64,000 nucleotides of DNA from Megascapheus bottae (GCA_024803745.1 JANJXV010000101.1:248001-312000); one strand, 5' to 3'. Counted from the stretch's first letter, positions 29,716 through 39,782 are shown. The notes: generated from the sequence alone by a model not told the origin. Translations and numbers: made by a program.

Positions 29716-30520
29716 TCTTTCTTTGCACTGTTTCTCCCCTCTGACCTTGGCTTTTTTTGTTTGGATGGACCCCTCCATCTTGCCACCCTCCACCACGCTC
29801 ACCCCCAATTCTGTGTAATTTCCAATTTCATTCAGAAAGGAAAGCCAGGATGTCAAACTTCAAACTAAGAGGTGCTCTATGTTTCACACTCATTGATAAT
29901 CTTTCCCAGTGTACAGTTCATTTGAGGCACCCCAATTCCTTTCCTCTGGTCTGCTGTCAGCTCTGTCCTGAAGAGTTAACGCTCTTTTTGAAATAGAGTC
30001 AAAGATAGTTGGGCCCAAAAGAAGATAAGCATATGTTTGTGCAAGCTGGAAAATTGTCCTATATGGAACAGAGTCAAAATAAATCAATAAAAGCAGTTTC
30101 GGGCAGGCACGACAAAGAAAAAAACTGTTAATTACTAGTATTACCATTGATAGCTATTCATTTGAGACTTTTGTTCAGTAAAGGCAATTGTTTGCTCCTG
30201 TTATATAACCAAAATCAAGAGAATTTACAAAGAACGAGAGAGGGGGAAAAATCTTCTCAGCTGAAACTCAGACAAAAGCCTTGAAGGGAAAATGAGACAA
30301 GCGATATTTTCTGGGGATTTACTGAGACAAATCAGCTCAGAAAAGACACAAACCTGTTCGTTTCATCCCAACACCATCCATTCTCGTCTGGTTTTATTCC
30401 TTGCATATAAATTTCAAGTTTGAAAGGACCCAGATATAGAACCTTTTAAGATACTTCTCCACATTGAAAAGATTTCCTCCTTCTCAAAAGGGATTTTTGT
30501 TCTTAGCCGAATCCTTTGAA
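29716..30520. other. Unassigned noncoding sequence
   Basis: 0.8 kb without a recognised repeat. Frames of 60-85 codons overlap on opposite strands (29757-30147), as expected by chance. Confidence 0.5.
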
Positions 30521-30526
30521 AAAAAT

Positions 30527-30572
30527 TATATATATATATATATACATATATATAATTACACATACACATACA
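30527..30572 (+). repeat. (AT)n with short (ACATAC)n
   Basis: TATA dinucleotide run of about 28 bases with one C, followed by CACATACACATACACA. Confidence 0.92.
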
Positions 30573-30599
30573 CAGCCAAATCCTGAAGATCTCTATAGT

Positions 30600-30725
30600 C
30601 CCAAAGACCTGAGTTCAATATCTATTTCTACTCCAACAAGGCTCCATGACAGTTGACAGTTTGCAAAGGGTTGTCTGAACATCTCTGCTCCTGTGTAAAG
30701 TGAAGATAATACCCACCCACAGAAC
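30600..30725 (-). mobile_element. MIR fossil, reverse
   Basis: CCTGAGTTCAATATCTATTTCTACTCC ... GTTGTCTGAACATCTCTGCTCCTGTGTAAAGTGAAGATAATACCC follows reversed MIR ('gagttcaaatcc ... cctctctgagcctcagtttcctcatctgtaaaatgggg'). Confidence 0.65.
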
Positions 30726-30934
30726 CATGCCCATCTAATCCTGCTTGAGGCCCTCCAGCTCTCAGCGTCCAGTCAGAGACAGGAAGTGACTTGAGCATGT
30801 CAAACAGAACTATAATGTAGGAGAACTGTTACATAAATAATAAAAGACCTAAGTCCCGAACAGAACCATGAGGCAACTCCGTGTTGGTGAAATAGCTCTG
30901 CAAGTCTAGTTAGAGGTTGTAAAGATTCCATGGG

Positions 30935-31345
30935 AAAGCATAGCAATTCTTTTTTTTTTGCATTTTTTTATTGTAATTAGTAAAAGGGTTACATGATATT
31001 TGCCAGATAGAAGGTGCATTAATTCACGTACATTGATACCCTTTCACATGTCTTGGTACCCATTTCCCTACCCCCCACCTGTCTTGGTTTCCCCCCCTTC
31101 CCTATCAAATAACCAAATACAAATAAATTCAATATATCAGATAACAAAGTGAGATACTATAACAATATGAGATAACCAAGGGACAGCAAAGGAGATGAGA
31201 GACAACATAGTACATTAAGGACAACAATTATTCGTTATATGGCTTTTGTTTCAATATCCTGGAGGTCCTTTCAATTAGCTTCATACTATATGGCCTTATG
31301 TATCAAGGTTTTGCTCTATTGCAAATCTCAAAGCATAGTAATTCT
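30935..31345 (-). mobile_element. Young L1 3' end, reverse, with TSD
   Basis: Inverted L1 limited to the 3' UTR: TTTTTTTATTGTAATTAGTAAAAGGG, GATATTTGCCAGATAGAAGGTGC, then the UTR up to TTTTGCTCTATTGCAAATCTC. TSDs AAAGCATAGCAATTCT (30935-30950) and AAAGCATAGTAATTCT (31330-31345) differ at one base. Extremely 5'-truncated, with no coding sequence. Confidence 0.95.
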
Positions 31346-31420
31346 GAATAAAGACTGGGGATGTCACTCCAGTAGAGTGTTTGCATAACAACTGCAGGGT
31401 CCTGAGTTCAAGCCCCAAAC
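31346..31420 (+). mobile_element. ID-type SINE fragment
   Basis: GACTGGGGATGTCACTCCAGTAGAGTGTTTGC ... GGGTCCTGAGTTCAAGCCCC has the ID monomer form with A- and B-box regions. It ends where a reverse SINE begins. Confidence 0.65.
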
Positions 31421-31431
31421 TCAATTTTGAG

Positions 31432-31540
31432 TTCAATTTTGCTGGTTCTGGGGCTTGAACTCAGGGCCTGGGCTCTGTCCCTGAGCCTCTTTGTGCTCAA
31501 GGATAGTGCTCTACCACTTGAGCCACAGCACCACTCCCTC
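31432..31540 (-). mobile_element. SINE 3' module, reverse
   Basis: TTGCTGGTTCTGGGGCTTGAACTCAGGGCC ... TACCACTTGAGCCACAGCACC is the shared 3' module in reverse. No ID or 7SL head follows, so the copy is 5'-truncated. Confidence 0.85.
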
Positions 31541-31910
31541 GAGGGATATTCTTATATAGTTTCAGCACCCAGAAGAGCCATAGAGCTTTTCCTTCTAGAA
31601 ACCAGAAAGACAGTGGGGTCATATTGGCCATCTTTGATCACATGACCTCCCTGGACCAATCCCATAGATGCAGAGAAATGGACTGGATTGGTATATCTAT
31701 CTGCCTGTGGATCAGATTGATCTCTATCCAAACCACCTGGACTAAAATAATAGTAATAATAACAACAGCAGCAACTATCACCATCATCAAAGTAGTATTA
31801 ACCGAAAGGGAAGGAAAGAGATCCTAAGAGGTAAACTAAGAGGTGTCAACCTTCACCAAGACAAAAAACAAGTAACTCTTTTTGATCATAATTTACTTGA
31901 ATATTTAATA
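31541..31910. other. Unassigned noncoding sequence
   Basis: Contains a short AAT/AAC/AGC-rich run at about 31748-31785. Otherwise nothing recognised. Confidence 0.5.
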
Positions 31911-31914
31911 TTTT

Positions 31915-32095
31915 ACTACTTTTCAGAGAATAGTATCTCTAGTGCACAAATGAGAATAGCAAAGTTGCAAGAGTTTAAGGAAGTTACCCAAGGTCCCAGA
32001 GTTGGAAAATGGTTGTGCTTAGGCTTGAACCCACCACATGTCTCTACTATTAAAACTCATGTCTCTTCTTCTACACCATGCTGGTATCTTACTGA
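31915..32095 (+). mobile_element. MIR fossil
   Basis: One of the clearest MIRs here: CAAATGAGAATAGCAAAGTTGCAAGAGTTTAAGGAAGTTACCCAAGGTCCCAGAGTTGG ... GGCTTGAACCCACC ... TTCTTCTACACCATGCTG keeps both the core and the 3' 'ctacaccatgctgc' end. Confidence 0.88.
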
Positions 32096-32300
32096 GTAGC
32101 AAGCATGGAGCATGAAATAATCCAAAGTGATTGCTTGGGGGCCAGTGAATGTCTTAATCTTCACTGTTAAATACTAAAATCTGCATGTGCACGTGTGCTC
32201 ATTTCCTGGGGTCATAAATTGAATATTCACTCCCTTCCATTTCCCATTAAAACATAGCATGAATTAAAGGGTTTCATTTTCATCACTCAAATAGAGACCT
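32096..32300. other. Unassigned noncoding sequence
   Basis: Short gap without recognised features. Confidence 0.5.
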
Positions 32301-32303
32301 TAA

Positions 32304-32558
32304 GCCCCATGCTGGAGGCTTACCCCTGTAATCCTAGCTACTCAGGAAGCTGAGATATGAGGATCATGGTTCAAAGCCAGCCTGAGATATGAGGATCATG
32401 GTCTGGAAAGTCCATGAAGCTCTTATCTCCAATTAACCAACAAAAACCTGGAAGTGGAGCTGTGACTCAAGTGGTAGAATGCTAGCCTTCAACAATTTAA
32501 AAAAAAAGCAGCTCAGGAACAGTGCCCAGGCCCTGAGTTCAAGGCCCAGTACTGGCAC
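32304..32558 (+). mobile_element. B1-headed SINE with internal duplication
   Basis: Head AATCCTAGCTACTCAGGAAGC. The 20-base TGAGATATGAGGATCATGGT occurs at 32351-32370 and again at 32383-32402. The rest is normal: ATCTCCAATTAACCAAC, GACTCAAGTGGTAGAATGC, GAGTTCAAGGCCCAGTACTGGC. An AAT array follows the tail. Confidence 0.93.
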
Positions 32559-32570
32559 AAATAATAATAA

Positions 32571-32604
<34 letters not shown>

Positions 32605-32605
32605 G
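32559..32605 (+). repeat. (AAT)n at SINE tail
   Basis: About 15 AAT units with one extra A, starting where the SINE's A-tail begins. Confidence 0.95.
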
Positions 32606-32706
32606 TTTATCCTTTACCGATTGATGGATCTCACACATACTTAGAACTCCAACTACCTGGTCCTCAACCCAATGAAGTTACAGGGTTTGCTCTAAGAGTG
32701 TAAAAC

Positions 32707-33642
32707 TTGAGTCATGGCATCTCTGGTCATAAAAGAAATGCAAATCAAAACAACTTTAAGATTCCACCTCACTCCATTTAGAATGGCTAGGATCAAGAAA
32801 TCTAATAATAACAGATGCTGGAGGGGAGGTGGACAGGAGGGATCACTACTACACTGTTGGTGGGAGTGCAAACTTGTTCAACCTCTATGGAAAGCAGTAT
32901 GGCAGTTCCTCAAAAGACTAAATATAGAGCTCCCCTATGACCCAGCAATTCCACTACTTGGCATTTACCAATCGTCCAGAAACAAGGACCTACTAAATCC
33001 ACTAGCACAACAATGTTCATTGCAGCACTATTCACCATAGCAAAGATATGGAACCAACCCAGATGTCCCTCAGTTGATGAGTGGATCAACAAGATGTGGT
33101 ATTTATACACAATGGAATTCTATGGTGCTCTCAGAAAGAATGACATCACCCATTTGTAAGGAAATGGAAAGACTTAGAAAAAAATCATATTAAGTGAAGG
33201 AAGCCAGACTCAAAGGAACATAGGCTCAATGGTTTCCCTCATTTACAATAATCAGTAGAAACCTTGGGCTCTCCTAGGAGAGGTTCACAATAGAGCAAAA
33301 CCTAGATACATAAGGCCATACAGTATGATGCTAAATGAAAGGATCTCTAGGATATAGAAACAGAAGCCATATAATGAGTGATTGTTGTCCTTTTGCTGTC
33401 CCTTTATCTCATATTGTTACAATATTTCACCTTGTTATCTGATATATTTTATATACGCTTAATTGAAATAGGAGAGGGAAGGGGGAAAATCAAGATGTAT
33501 GGGGAGAGGGGGAGGGAAATGGGAACCATGACATGAGAAAGGGTATCAATATGTATGAAGTAATGTACCTTCTATCTGATGAATATAATGTAACCCTTCT
33601 ATTAATTACAATAAAAATATATGAAAAAAATTGAGTCATGGC
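32707..33642 (+). mobile_element. Young L1, 5'-truncated, with TSD
   Basis: L1 from ORF2 C-terminus to 3' end. TSD TTGAGTCATGGC lies at 32707-32718 and 33631-33642. The 3' UTR has the same text as the other young copies (CATATAATGAGTGATTGTTGTCC, ATGTAACCCTTCTATTAATTACAATAAAAA) but lacks a stretch of about 28 bases near 33391 that the copies at 6709, 30951 and 45863 retain. Confidence 0.95.
32714..33255 (+). pseudogene. L1 ORF2 C-terminal remnant
   Basis: Conceptual translation shows [35 protein letters not shown] and ELPYDPAIPLLGIY in one frame to about 32968. A frameshift then ends this frame at 33040, and the downstream ORF2 motifs (IAKIWNQP-type, DEWINKMWYL-type) continue in another frame with stops. 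It carries only the cysteine-rich C-terminal part and is not functional. Confidence 0.92.
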
Positions 33643-33849
33643 CAGGCTTCCTCCAGGTCCTTCAGAAGTGAAACTCCAGTTGTTCAGGTCTATCACCTTT
33701 CTTGAGTACATTTCCCCTCAGTCATTTACTGTGATCCGATACCCCAAGGACCCTTGTTCAGAAATGGCAGGGCGCTGTCACTGCCAACTGCAGGGAGAGC
33801 TCCTTCCTATAGCTGTTACAGGCCCCCTTGTCTCCTTCCTGCATCTGCA
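33643..33849. other. Unassigned noncoding sequence
   Basis: Unique text after the L1 TSD. Short frames on both strands without domains. Confidence 0.5.
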
Positions 33850-34120
33850 CTTGGGACCACAAGAGGCAACGTGCACAATGGCAATCTCTTAATAGGATTA
33901 TATCTTTTTCTGCACATCCCATCTCTAGGGATTATTGTCATTTGTCTCCTGCAAATGACAATCCAGCTTCTCCGGGCTCCCTGGTTGCTGGGGGAGAAAT
34001 GTTACCGCACAGCTTGTGTCGGATGATGTTTTATAATCATAGCAGAAATCCAATATTAATAGAACTGTCTGGGTAAAAAGGTGCGTGCGCTGTTTGTGGA
34101 GCCACACGGGTATCCCTGAT
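33850..34120. other. Unique segment, candidate conserved noncoding element
   Basis: Repeat-free with a CAAATGACAATCC/GGATTATTGTCATTTG-type near-inverted pair (about 33930-33965), homeobox-like AT motifs (CCAATATTAATAG) and retained CpGs (GGTGCGTGCGC). No coding frame. Enhancer-like by texture only; conservation is untested. Confidence 0.35.
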
Positions 34121-34745
34121 GTCTGGAAACACCCCTCCCCCGCGATTTCTTTACTCTGGCATTTCTCCTGTAGACATAAAATTTTAAATCAAGTTGGACC
34201 ACAGGCACATATGGGACTATTATGAGGACATCCTGCTTACTCTCCCACAGTCCGACAGACACTTTGCACTGCCAACCCTTCATAATGCTCAATGGTGTTT
34301 ACCATTTTTCCTAAGATACCCTTCTTTTTAATCCCTGCTTGTCCAAACACATCCTCCTCCGATTGCCTTCCGAGAGCACCTCACTCCGCAATGGTGTTTG
34401 ACTTCCTGGTGGCAATGAGTCTCCAACTCCTTTGTGACCATTGCCTGTATTTTTCGCCTGAACCTCTTTTAACCGCTCACAATTATGGGGGCAGGGGGAG
34501 TCAAGGTCCTGGCCCTTGATCTAAACTTCATCCTAACTTAGAAAAGAATGGGGGCTGAGAAGGATGAAAATGTTCCCCTCTCTCTATTAGTCCCCTCAAA
34601 CACCCCTCACCCCCAACCACCCAGCTGGGGGGACTATGACACTCCTCCCAAAAGAGTGGCCCACACAGCCACGGTTATAGCAAGAGCTCTTGAGAGTAGT
34701 AGTGGGGCTGGCCCACAGATCTCACACTAAGAGAATGGGGTTTGT
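34121..34745. other. Unassigned noncoding sequence
   Basis: Repeat-poor with a few CpGs (CCCCTCCCCCGCG at about 34132). Several frames of 60-78 codons on both strands, none recognised. Confidence 0.5.
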
Positions 34746-34747
34746 TG

Positions 34748-34855
34748 TTCTGTTTCCCTGAAAAGAAAGAGAGGGTCAGAGAGGTTACTGGTTTGCCCAA
34801 GGTCACTGAAAGGGAAAACCACCATTAGAAATCCTAGCTTGTCTAAACCCAGCAG
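34748..34855 (+). mobile_element. MIR fossil
   Basis: CTGAAAAGAAAGAGAGGGTCAGAGAGGTTACTGGTTTGCCCAAGGTCACTGAAAGGG ... AGAAATCCTAGC. The TTTGCCCAAGGTCAC phrase is diagnostic. Confidence 0.78.
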
Positions 34856-36035
34856 CATCTCAGGGATATGATTCGTACAGAGCCTCTGATGGTGGGTGGA
34901 GGGGTCCGTTACAAAAATCTCTTTTCCAATTTGACACAAGATGTCCAAGAGAAAGCCTTCCTTCACAGAGTTAAAAAAAAATCAATGATGTGAGCCCATC
35001 CTGGAGTCCCAGCTGGGCTTGAGATCTCAGCACTGCCCTTCTTACTCCATGTCTCCTGACCCCAGTGAACAATTTGGAACCAAGTTACAATTTCCTTTTC
35101 ATTCTCATTAAGCAGAATACTCCTCTTTAACAACCCTCCCTAAACCACCCCCCATCTACAACCCTCCCTGAGCTTTGCTTGACTATAAAGCGCTCTATTT
35201 CTCTGTGATCTTTATGTCCTTAGAAATTACAACATGCTGGCATAGGTATTTAATTATTGAAAGGAGATGTGCCTTGTAAAATATTGTACCTGCAGGTTTG
35301 CTCATGCAAAGTAAGGATGGATCCCACTTGGCCAGACAAAACCTTTGCTATGCTAGAGCTTTGTTCTGGAATAAATCTTGGTTTGTGAAATATGCATCCT
35401 ATAAGAGCACTTCTGGGTTCTGCCTAGAACTGGCCAAACTAAAACACCTTTCCCTTTTTTAAATGAAACTAAACCTTGCTTTTACATAATACTGAGCTGA
35501 CCCCCTCCTAGGCTGGGAATTTAAAGAACACTTTTAGGGGTAGGGAAAAAAAAAACAGATGTCAGATGATCCATCACAGAGTTTCTTTTCCAAGGCTGGA
35601 AAGAGCTCCACCACCACACTAAGGATAAAAGACAACAGATAAACGTCAAAGTTTGAACTCTGCTCAAAGACATACAAAAGCTTAGGTTGCAGGGAAAGCT
35701 CTCTGTGCTGTCCAATATGATAGACATGCTGGTACCATCCAATATTATTGGTTTTGACTTCTAATCCATGGATTTGACTTCAGATGTGTCTGGAATATCC
35801 AAAGCAGTGGAATTTCAATTTTACATCATAATGTAATCCATTTAGATTTAGTTGCATGGAGCATCATGTAATCCAGGCTTATCCTATTGGACAGTGAATG
35901 CAATTACTGATCAATATTCCTAAAGAACATAGAAGTAAACATGCTCAAAAATATTTGCCAGTGGAATCTGGTAATTTAGAAGAAGGATGAAAGAGCATGA
36001 TTGAATCAGATTTGTCCTGGGGAATTCAAGGTTGG
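34856..36035. other. Repeat-poor noncoding stretch
   Basis: About 1.2 kb, mostly AT-leaning unique sequence with A runs (34972-34981, 35548-35558). No SINE, L1 or coding exon recognised. Confidence 0.5.
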
Positions 36036-36040
36036 TTTAG

Positions 36041-36211
36041 CAGAAGAAGGAAGGGAAGGGAAGGGGAAGTGAGGGGAGGGAAGGGGAGGGGGAGAGAGAG
36101 GAGAGGGGAGGGGGAGCGAAGGGGAGGGGAGGGGAAGGAAGAGGAGAAAGAAAGAAAAAATAAAAAAAGAAAGAGGGAAGGAGGGAGGGAGGGGAAAGGA
36201 AAGGAAAGGAA
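36041..36211 (+). repeat. (GGGA)n/(GGAA)n purine array
   Basis: About 171 bases of GGGAAGGG, GGGGAGAG and GGAAA units with one AATAAAAAAAG interruption near 36158. It precedes an old B1 composite instead of following a SINE tail. Confidence 0.94.
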
Positions 36212-36225
36212 ATCAATGTCAGCGA

Positions 36226-36508
36226 TTTAGTGGCACAAATTCATGGAATCCCAGTACTCACAAAGAGGAAGCAGGAGGATCACAAATTCAAGGTCAGACT
36301 GGGATATAGACCGAGAACCTGGCTCAAAGAAAAAAAATCAGGTATGGTAGCGCATACATGTAATCCCAGCTGTGTAGGAGGATTCAAATTAAAACCCTAT
36401 CTGAAAAATAATCAACCCCAAAAGAGGGCTGGGGGCATTGCTTAAGCAGAAGAGTGCTTGCTGAGTAGACATGAGGCCCTGAGTTCAAATTCCAGCAAAA
36501 AAGGAGAG
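36226..36508 (+). mobile_element. Trimeric B1-B1-ID composite SINE
   Basis: Left B1 monomer (CATGGAATCCCAGTACTCAC ... AGGAGGATCACAAATTCAAGGTCAGAC ... GGCTCAAAGAAAAAA), a shorter second B1 monomer (GGTATGGTAGCGCATACATGTAATCCCAGC ... AAACCCTATCTGAAAAA), then an ID unit (GGGCTGGGGGCATTGCTTAAGCAGAAGAGTGC ... GGCCCTGAGTTCAAATTCC). The dimer-plus-ID order differs from the common SINEs of the window. Confidence 0.78.
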
Positions 36509-36720
36509 AGAATACTTACCTGACTTGAAAAGTAACCTCGTATGTGGTAAGAGTTCTATTAATACTAATTAGAATCAGCTCTATTAACCTTAGCTCATGA
36601 ATATATTGCTATACTATGTCATTAATGTTATTAATATATCATTCATAGTATATTAATAGGAATACACTCATACTAACTTATTCCTGTTAAATACTGTTTA
36701 GGATTTCACTGTTCCCTTTT
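36509..36720. other. AT-rich unassigned sequence
   Basis: TATTAATATATCATTCATAGTATATTAATAGG near 36629 is AT-rich with inverted symmetry. No retroposon recognised. Confidence 0.5.
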
Positions 36721-37865
36721 CTTAGGCTGTGAGTGTTACACCTCCCTGAGATTTTTTTTTTTGTGTAACAAGAGGCTCCCCTGACACTGAGCCTCATGTG
36801 TTCTGAGAGTCCGGGGATCCCCAGATCTGGGCCCCCCGCCATGCCCCACATGGGCTGGCTTCTCCAACACATGCAGCTGCTCTGTTGGCTGACCCAATCC
36901 AGGCCAGTGACTCTGCTTCTCTCCTGCTTGCCTCAGCAGTTTTGCTTCCCAGCCGTCCACACTCCCAATGGCTCCAATACGTCCAAAGATGAGCACTTCC
37001 AAACCCTGAATTATTTACATCTGAGAGGCTCCATGGGTCCTTTCTCCCTCCAATTCTGCCAGCCCCTCCCCCCTTCCAATGAATCATAGCAAATTTGAAT
37101 CTTGGCCATACACACACAAAGTGAAGTTTTGTTTTTTACTTAGAAGGTTCCTCTGGTACACCCAGGAGAAAAAGGGCAGAAAAAGATGGAGGTGGACAGT
37201 GGCTTGCAAAGGAAAAGGGAAAGAAAAGCAAACAACAACAATAACAATAAAGCAACTCTTGCTGAATCAGTAACTAGCAGTAATAGATTTTTTTTAAAAA
37301 TTCACTTCCAGGCTCAGTTGGGGAAAACAAGATACATTTCCTTGCAATAATTTAAAGAGTGGAATGTTTCATTCCCAGAGAAACTACAGCTGTTTTGACC
37401 TATTCCTGGCTTTAGGTTGGACTATTATTTGCATTCTCTGAATTATTATTGTTGTTATTTCTTTTCCTTTCTTAACATGGTAGCATTTAGGAATGGAGCC
37501 AAGTTATAGCCTGATTAAAGTCTTTCACTCTGAATTAAAGGTTTTGAATCCAGCCTTAGGCTTCAGCCTCAGATTTTTGTTGCTGTAGCTGCTGTTTTCC
37601 ATCCACACCTCCCCATCTCCAGGGGAGAAGAATAGAACTAGAAATCAGTCCGCTGCAGGCACACCCCTCTGAGGTTACACCAATTGGCTCCAAGGAGGGT
37701 GCCACTGCTGTTTTGGATGTTATAAGGCCACTGTGGCTGCAACCAGGCCAGTAAGGGGACAAAGGACATCTCCCTGAGGGAAAGGCCAAGGGAAGAGAAG
37801 GACCCTTCCCAAGCATTCTCATGTTCTAGAAAAGTCACTCTCCTTGCAATTCCTTTTTTCATCTC
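36721..37865. other. Repeat-poor noncoding stretch
   Basis: About 1.1 kb. Frames of 97-107 codons overlap on both strands at 36794-37117, without domains. The part at 37300-37560 (GAATGTTTCATTCCCAGAG, GACTATTATTTGCATTCTC with an octamer-like ATTTGCAT) looks like unique, possibly conserved DNA. No exon supported. Confidence 0.45.
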
Positions 37866-37866
37866 A

Positions 37867-38095
37867 AGAGTTCTGATAACTCACACCTGTAATCTCAGCT
37901 ACTCAGAAGTCTAAGATCTAAGGATGGCGGTTCAAAGCCAGTCCTGGCAGAAAAGTCCCTGAGACTCTTACCTCCAATAAACTATCAAAAAGCCAGAAGT
38001 TAGGGGTGTGGCAAGTGGTAGAGCACCAGCCATGCAGCTGGGGATAGCAGGCAGGAATATGAGTGTGAGGCCTTGAGTTCAAGCACCGGTAGTGA
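37867..38095 (+). mobile_element. B1-headed SINE
   Basis: Head AATCTCAGCTACTCAGAAGTCTAAGATC, linker AGACTCTTACCTCCAATAAAC, then a degraded 3' module (GTGTGGCAAGTGGTAGAGCACC ... CTTGAGTTCAAGCACC). Confidence 0.88.
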
Positions 38096-38104
38096 CAAGT
38101 TCAT

Positions 38105-38222
38105 TCATCAATTCACTTCAGTCACCTGTAACATGAGATCATAAGAGCACCTAGGTCAAAGTGTTGGGTCTGAGATATTTACAGATGCACTGATCAGTAA
38201 TCAATCAATGCTGGCTGGTGTG
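38105..38222 (-). mobile_element. MIR fossil, reverse
   Basis: TCACCTGTAACATGAGATCATAAGAGCACCTAGG ... GGTCTGAGATATTTACAGATGCACTGATCAG ... AATCAATGCTGGCTGG follows the reversed MIR 5' side ('catctgtaaaatgggg.taataatagcacctacc ... ctcaataaatg'). Confidence 0.55.
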
Positions 38223-38349
38223 TACTGCTCCTCTTTAAGGTGCTTTCTCTACCTGATCATCTAGCATGTCATCTTCCCATGTCTGCCAAGATCGCCCTTG
38301 CCGATAATGGAAAAAGCACAAACCATACACGTGTGTGCGTACAGGCTTG

Positions 38350-38377
38350 CACACACACACACACACACACACACACC
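38350..38377 (+). repeat. (CA)n microsatellite
   Basis: About 14 AC units. Confidence 0.96.
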
Positions 38378-38384
38378 ACTTGTC

Positions 38385-38490
38385 TGTCGAAATAGGCTCT
38401 TTTCTGCCCAGGAGGGCCTTAGACTGCCATCTTCCCAATCATTGCCTGCTGAGCAGCAGAAATTATAGATGTCAGCCACCAAGGCCTGGC
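38385..38490 (-). mobile_element. Diverged B1-like fragment, reverse
   Basis: TCTTTTCTGCCCAGGAGGGCCTTAGACTGCC ... GCTGAGCAGCAGAAATTATAGATGTCAGCCACCAAGGCCTGGC keeps the shape of a reversed 7SL-like monomer. Confidence 0.6.
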
Positions 38491-38760
38491 TGATAGAAAG
38501 ATCTCTCTAGAAGACAGCTCAGTGGGCCCTTGGACCATAATCCTCCTCTGTCTATGCTTCAACATGGAGCTGGGATTTCAGGTGTGCACTACTGTTGGTT
38601 TGTTGGTTGAAATGGGGATAGGGGGAAACTCGAGCCCTGTGCAATGTCAGAGCCCACGTCCCATGTCTGTTACTTGCCTGTTGAAGGGAGGGAGGGAAAG
38701 CGGGCAATCTATCCCTACTGGGTGAAGGCTGAGAGAAGAGAAGGGGGGAGGTAAGATGGT
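38491..38760. other. Unassigned noncoding sequence
   Basis: Short unique gap. No element recognised. Confidence 0.5.
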
Positions 38761-38762
38761 AA

Positions 38763-38965
38763 GGGCTGGGAGTTTGGCCTAGTGGTAGAGTGCTTGCCTG
38801 GCATGCACAAAGACCTGGGTTCGATTCCTCAGTACCACATACACAGAAACGGTGCTGTGGCTCAAGTGGTAGAGCACTAGCCTTGAGAAAGCCCAAGGAC
38901 AGCGCTCAGGCCCTGAGTTCAAGCCTCATGCCTCCGGACTGGCAAAAAAAAATTTTTTTTTTTAA
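38763..38965 (+). mobile_element. ID-headed SINE
   Basis: GGGCTGGGAGTTTGGCCTAG, B-box GGGTTCGATTCC, linker GGTACCACATACACAG-type, 3' module GGCTCAAGTGGTAGAGC ... GAGTTCAAGCC. An insertion (TCATGCCTCC) sits before GGACTGGC. The tail is poly-A followed by poly-T. A 143-codon frame that starts here runs through the SINE and is not a gene. Confidence 0.93.
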
Positions 38966-39590
38966 AAAAGGTAATCAATGCCCTTTTTGGCCACAGGCTG
39001 CTGGGTACCAGGCCATGGAGAAAAAAACAGAAGAATGTGAAAGAGCAGAAGGAGAAATGAAGCAGTCATGGACCCCGCTGCCAGGAAAGCCTGCACTGTT
39101 CTGGCTGCTGCCAGTGCCAACAGGAATGGCAGGCAGCCTGGAGCTCTTGACAGAGGATGGGGAGGAAAGCCAGGAGCGAGAGTCAGCCAGAGGGAGATGC
39201 TGGAGGGGCTTCCCCAACTGAGCAGGTGCCTGGGGAAGGAAGACCCTACCCAAGAACAGCCTTGGGAGCCACAAACAATCCCCCTCCCCAACCTGTGCCC
39301 TGGACCTCCTACTCTCCCAGATCTCAAAGCAGCTAGCCCCAGCTCTCCTTCAGCCAGGCCAGCTGCCCGGCAGGCAAGCAGATGGTGACATCTTCACTAG
39401 AGCCAAAATTACCTTTCCAGGAAAATGTCTCAACCTTCTCTGGAGGACACAGAAAGGAGCGTGCACCATGGAGAATTTCAAACTTTCTCAAGAAGCTACA
39501 GCTTCTTAAAAGTATTTGAGTGAAACAAAAATGTATTTTGACTATAGATTGTTCAGTGCCTCCGATTTAAAAAGAAAAGAAAGGTTGTTG
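38966..39590. other. Unassigned noncoding sequence
   Basis: The part at 38990-39400 is GC-richer, and frames of 99-121 codons overlap on both strands there. GCCCTTTTTGGCCACAG before 38999 resembles a splice acceptor, but the plus frame has no recognised domain and no clear donor. Confidence 0.4.
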
Positions 39591-39591
39591 A

Positions 39592-39782
39592 AAGTTGCCT
39601 ATAATCTCAACCACCTGGGAGGCAGAGGTAGGAAGATGACAGTTCAAGGCTGAACTGGGAGAAAATACAAGACCTATCTGAAAACCAAACTAAAAGCCAA
39701 GGGACTGGGAACAGGGCTCAAGTAATAGAGCACCTACCTAGAAAGCACAAGGCCCTGAATTTAATCCCAGTACAAAAAAATA

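Noticed and set aside
30527..30572. TATATA run considered as a promoter TATA box
   Set aside because: It is a dinucleotide microsatellite with no downstream exon or CpG context.
36796..37117. Overlapping plus and minus frames of 97-107 codons, considered as an exon
   Set aside because: No recognised domain, no paired splice sites, and both strands are equally open.
38790..39221. 143-codon plus-strand frame
   Set aside because: The first half is an ID-headed SINE translation. The remainder has no domain.
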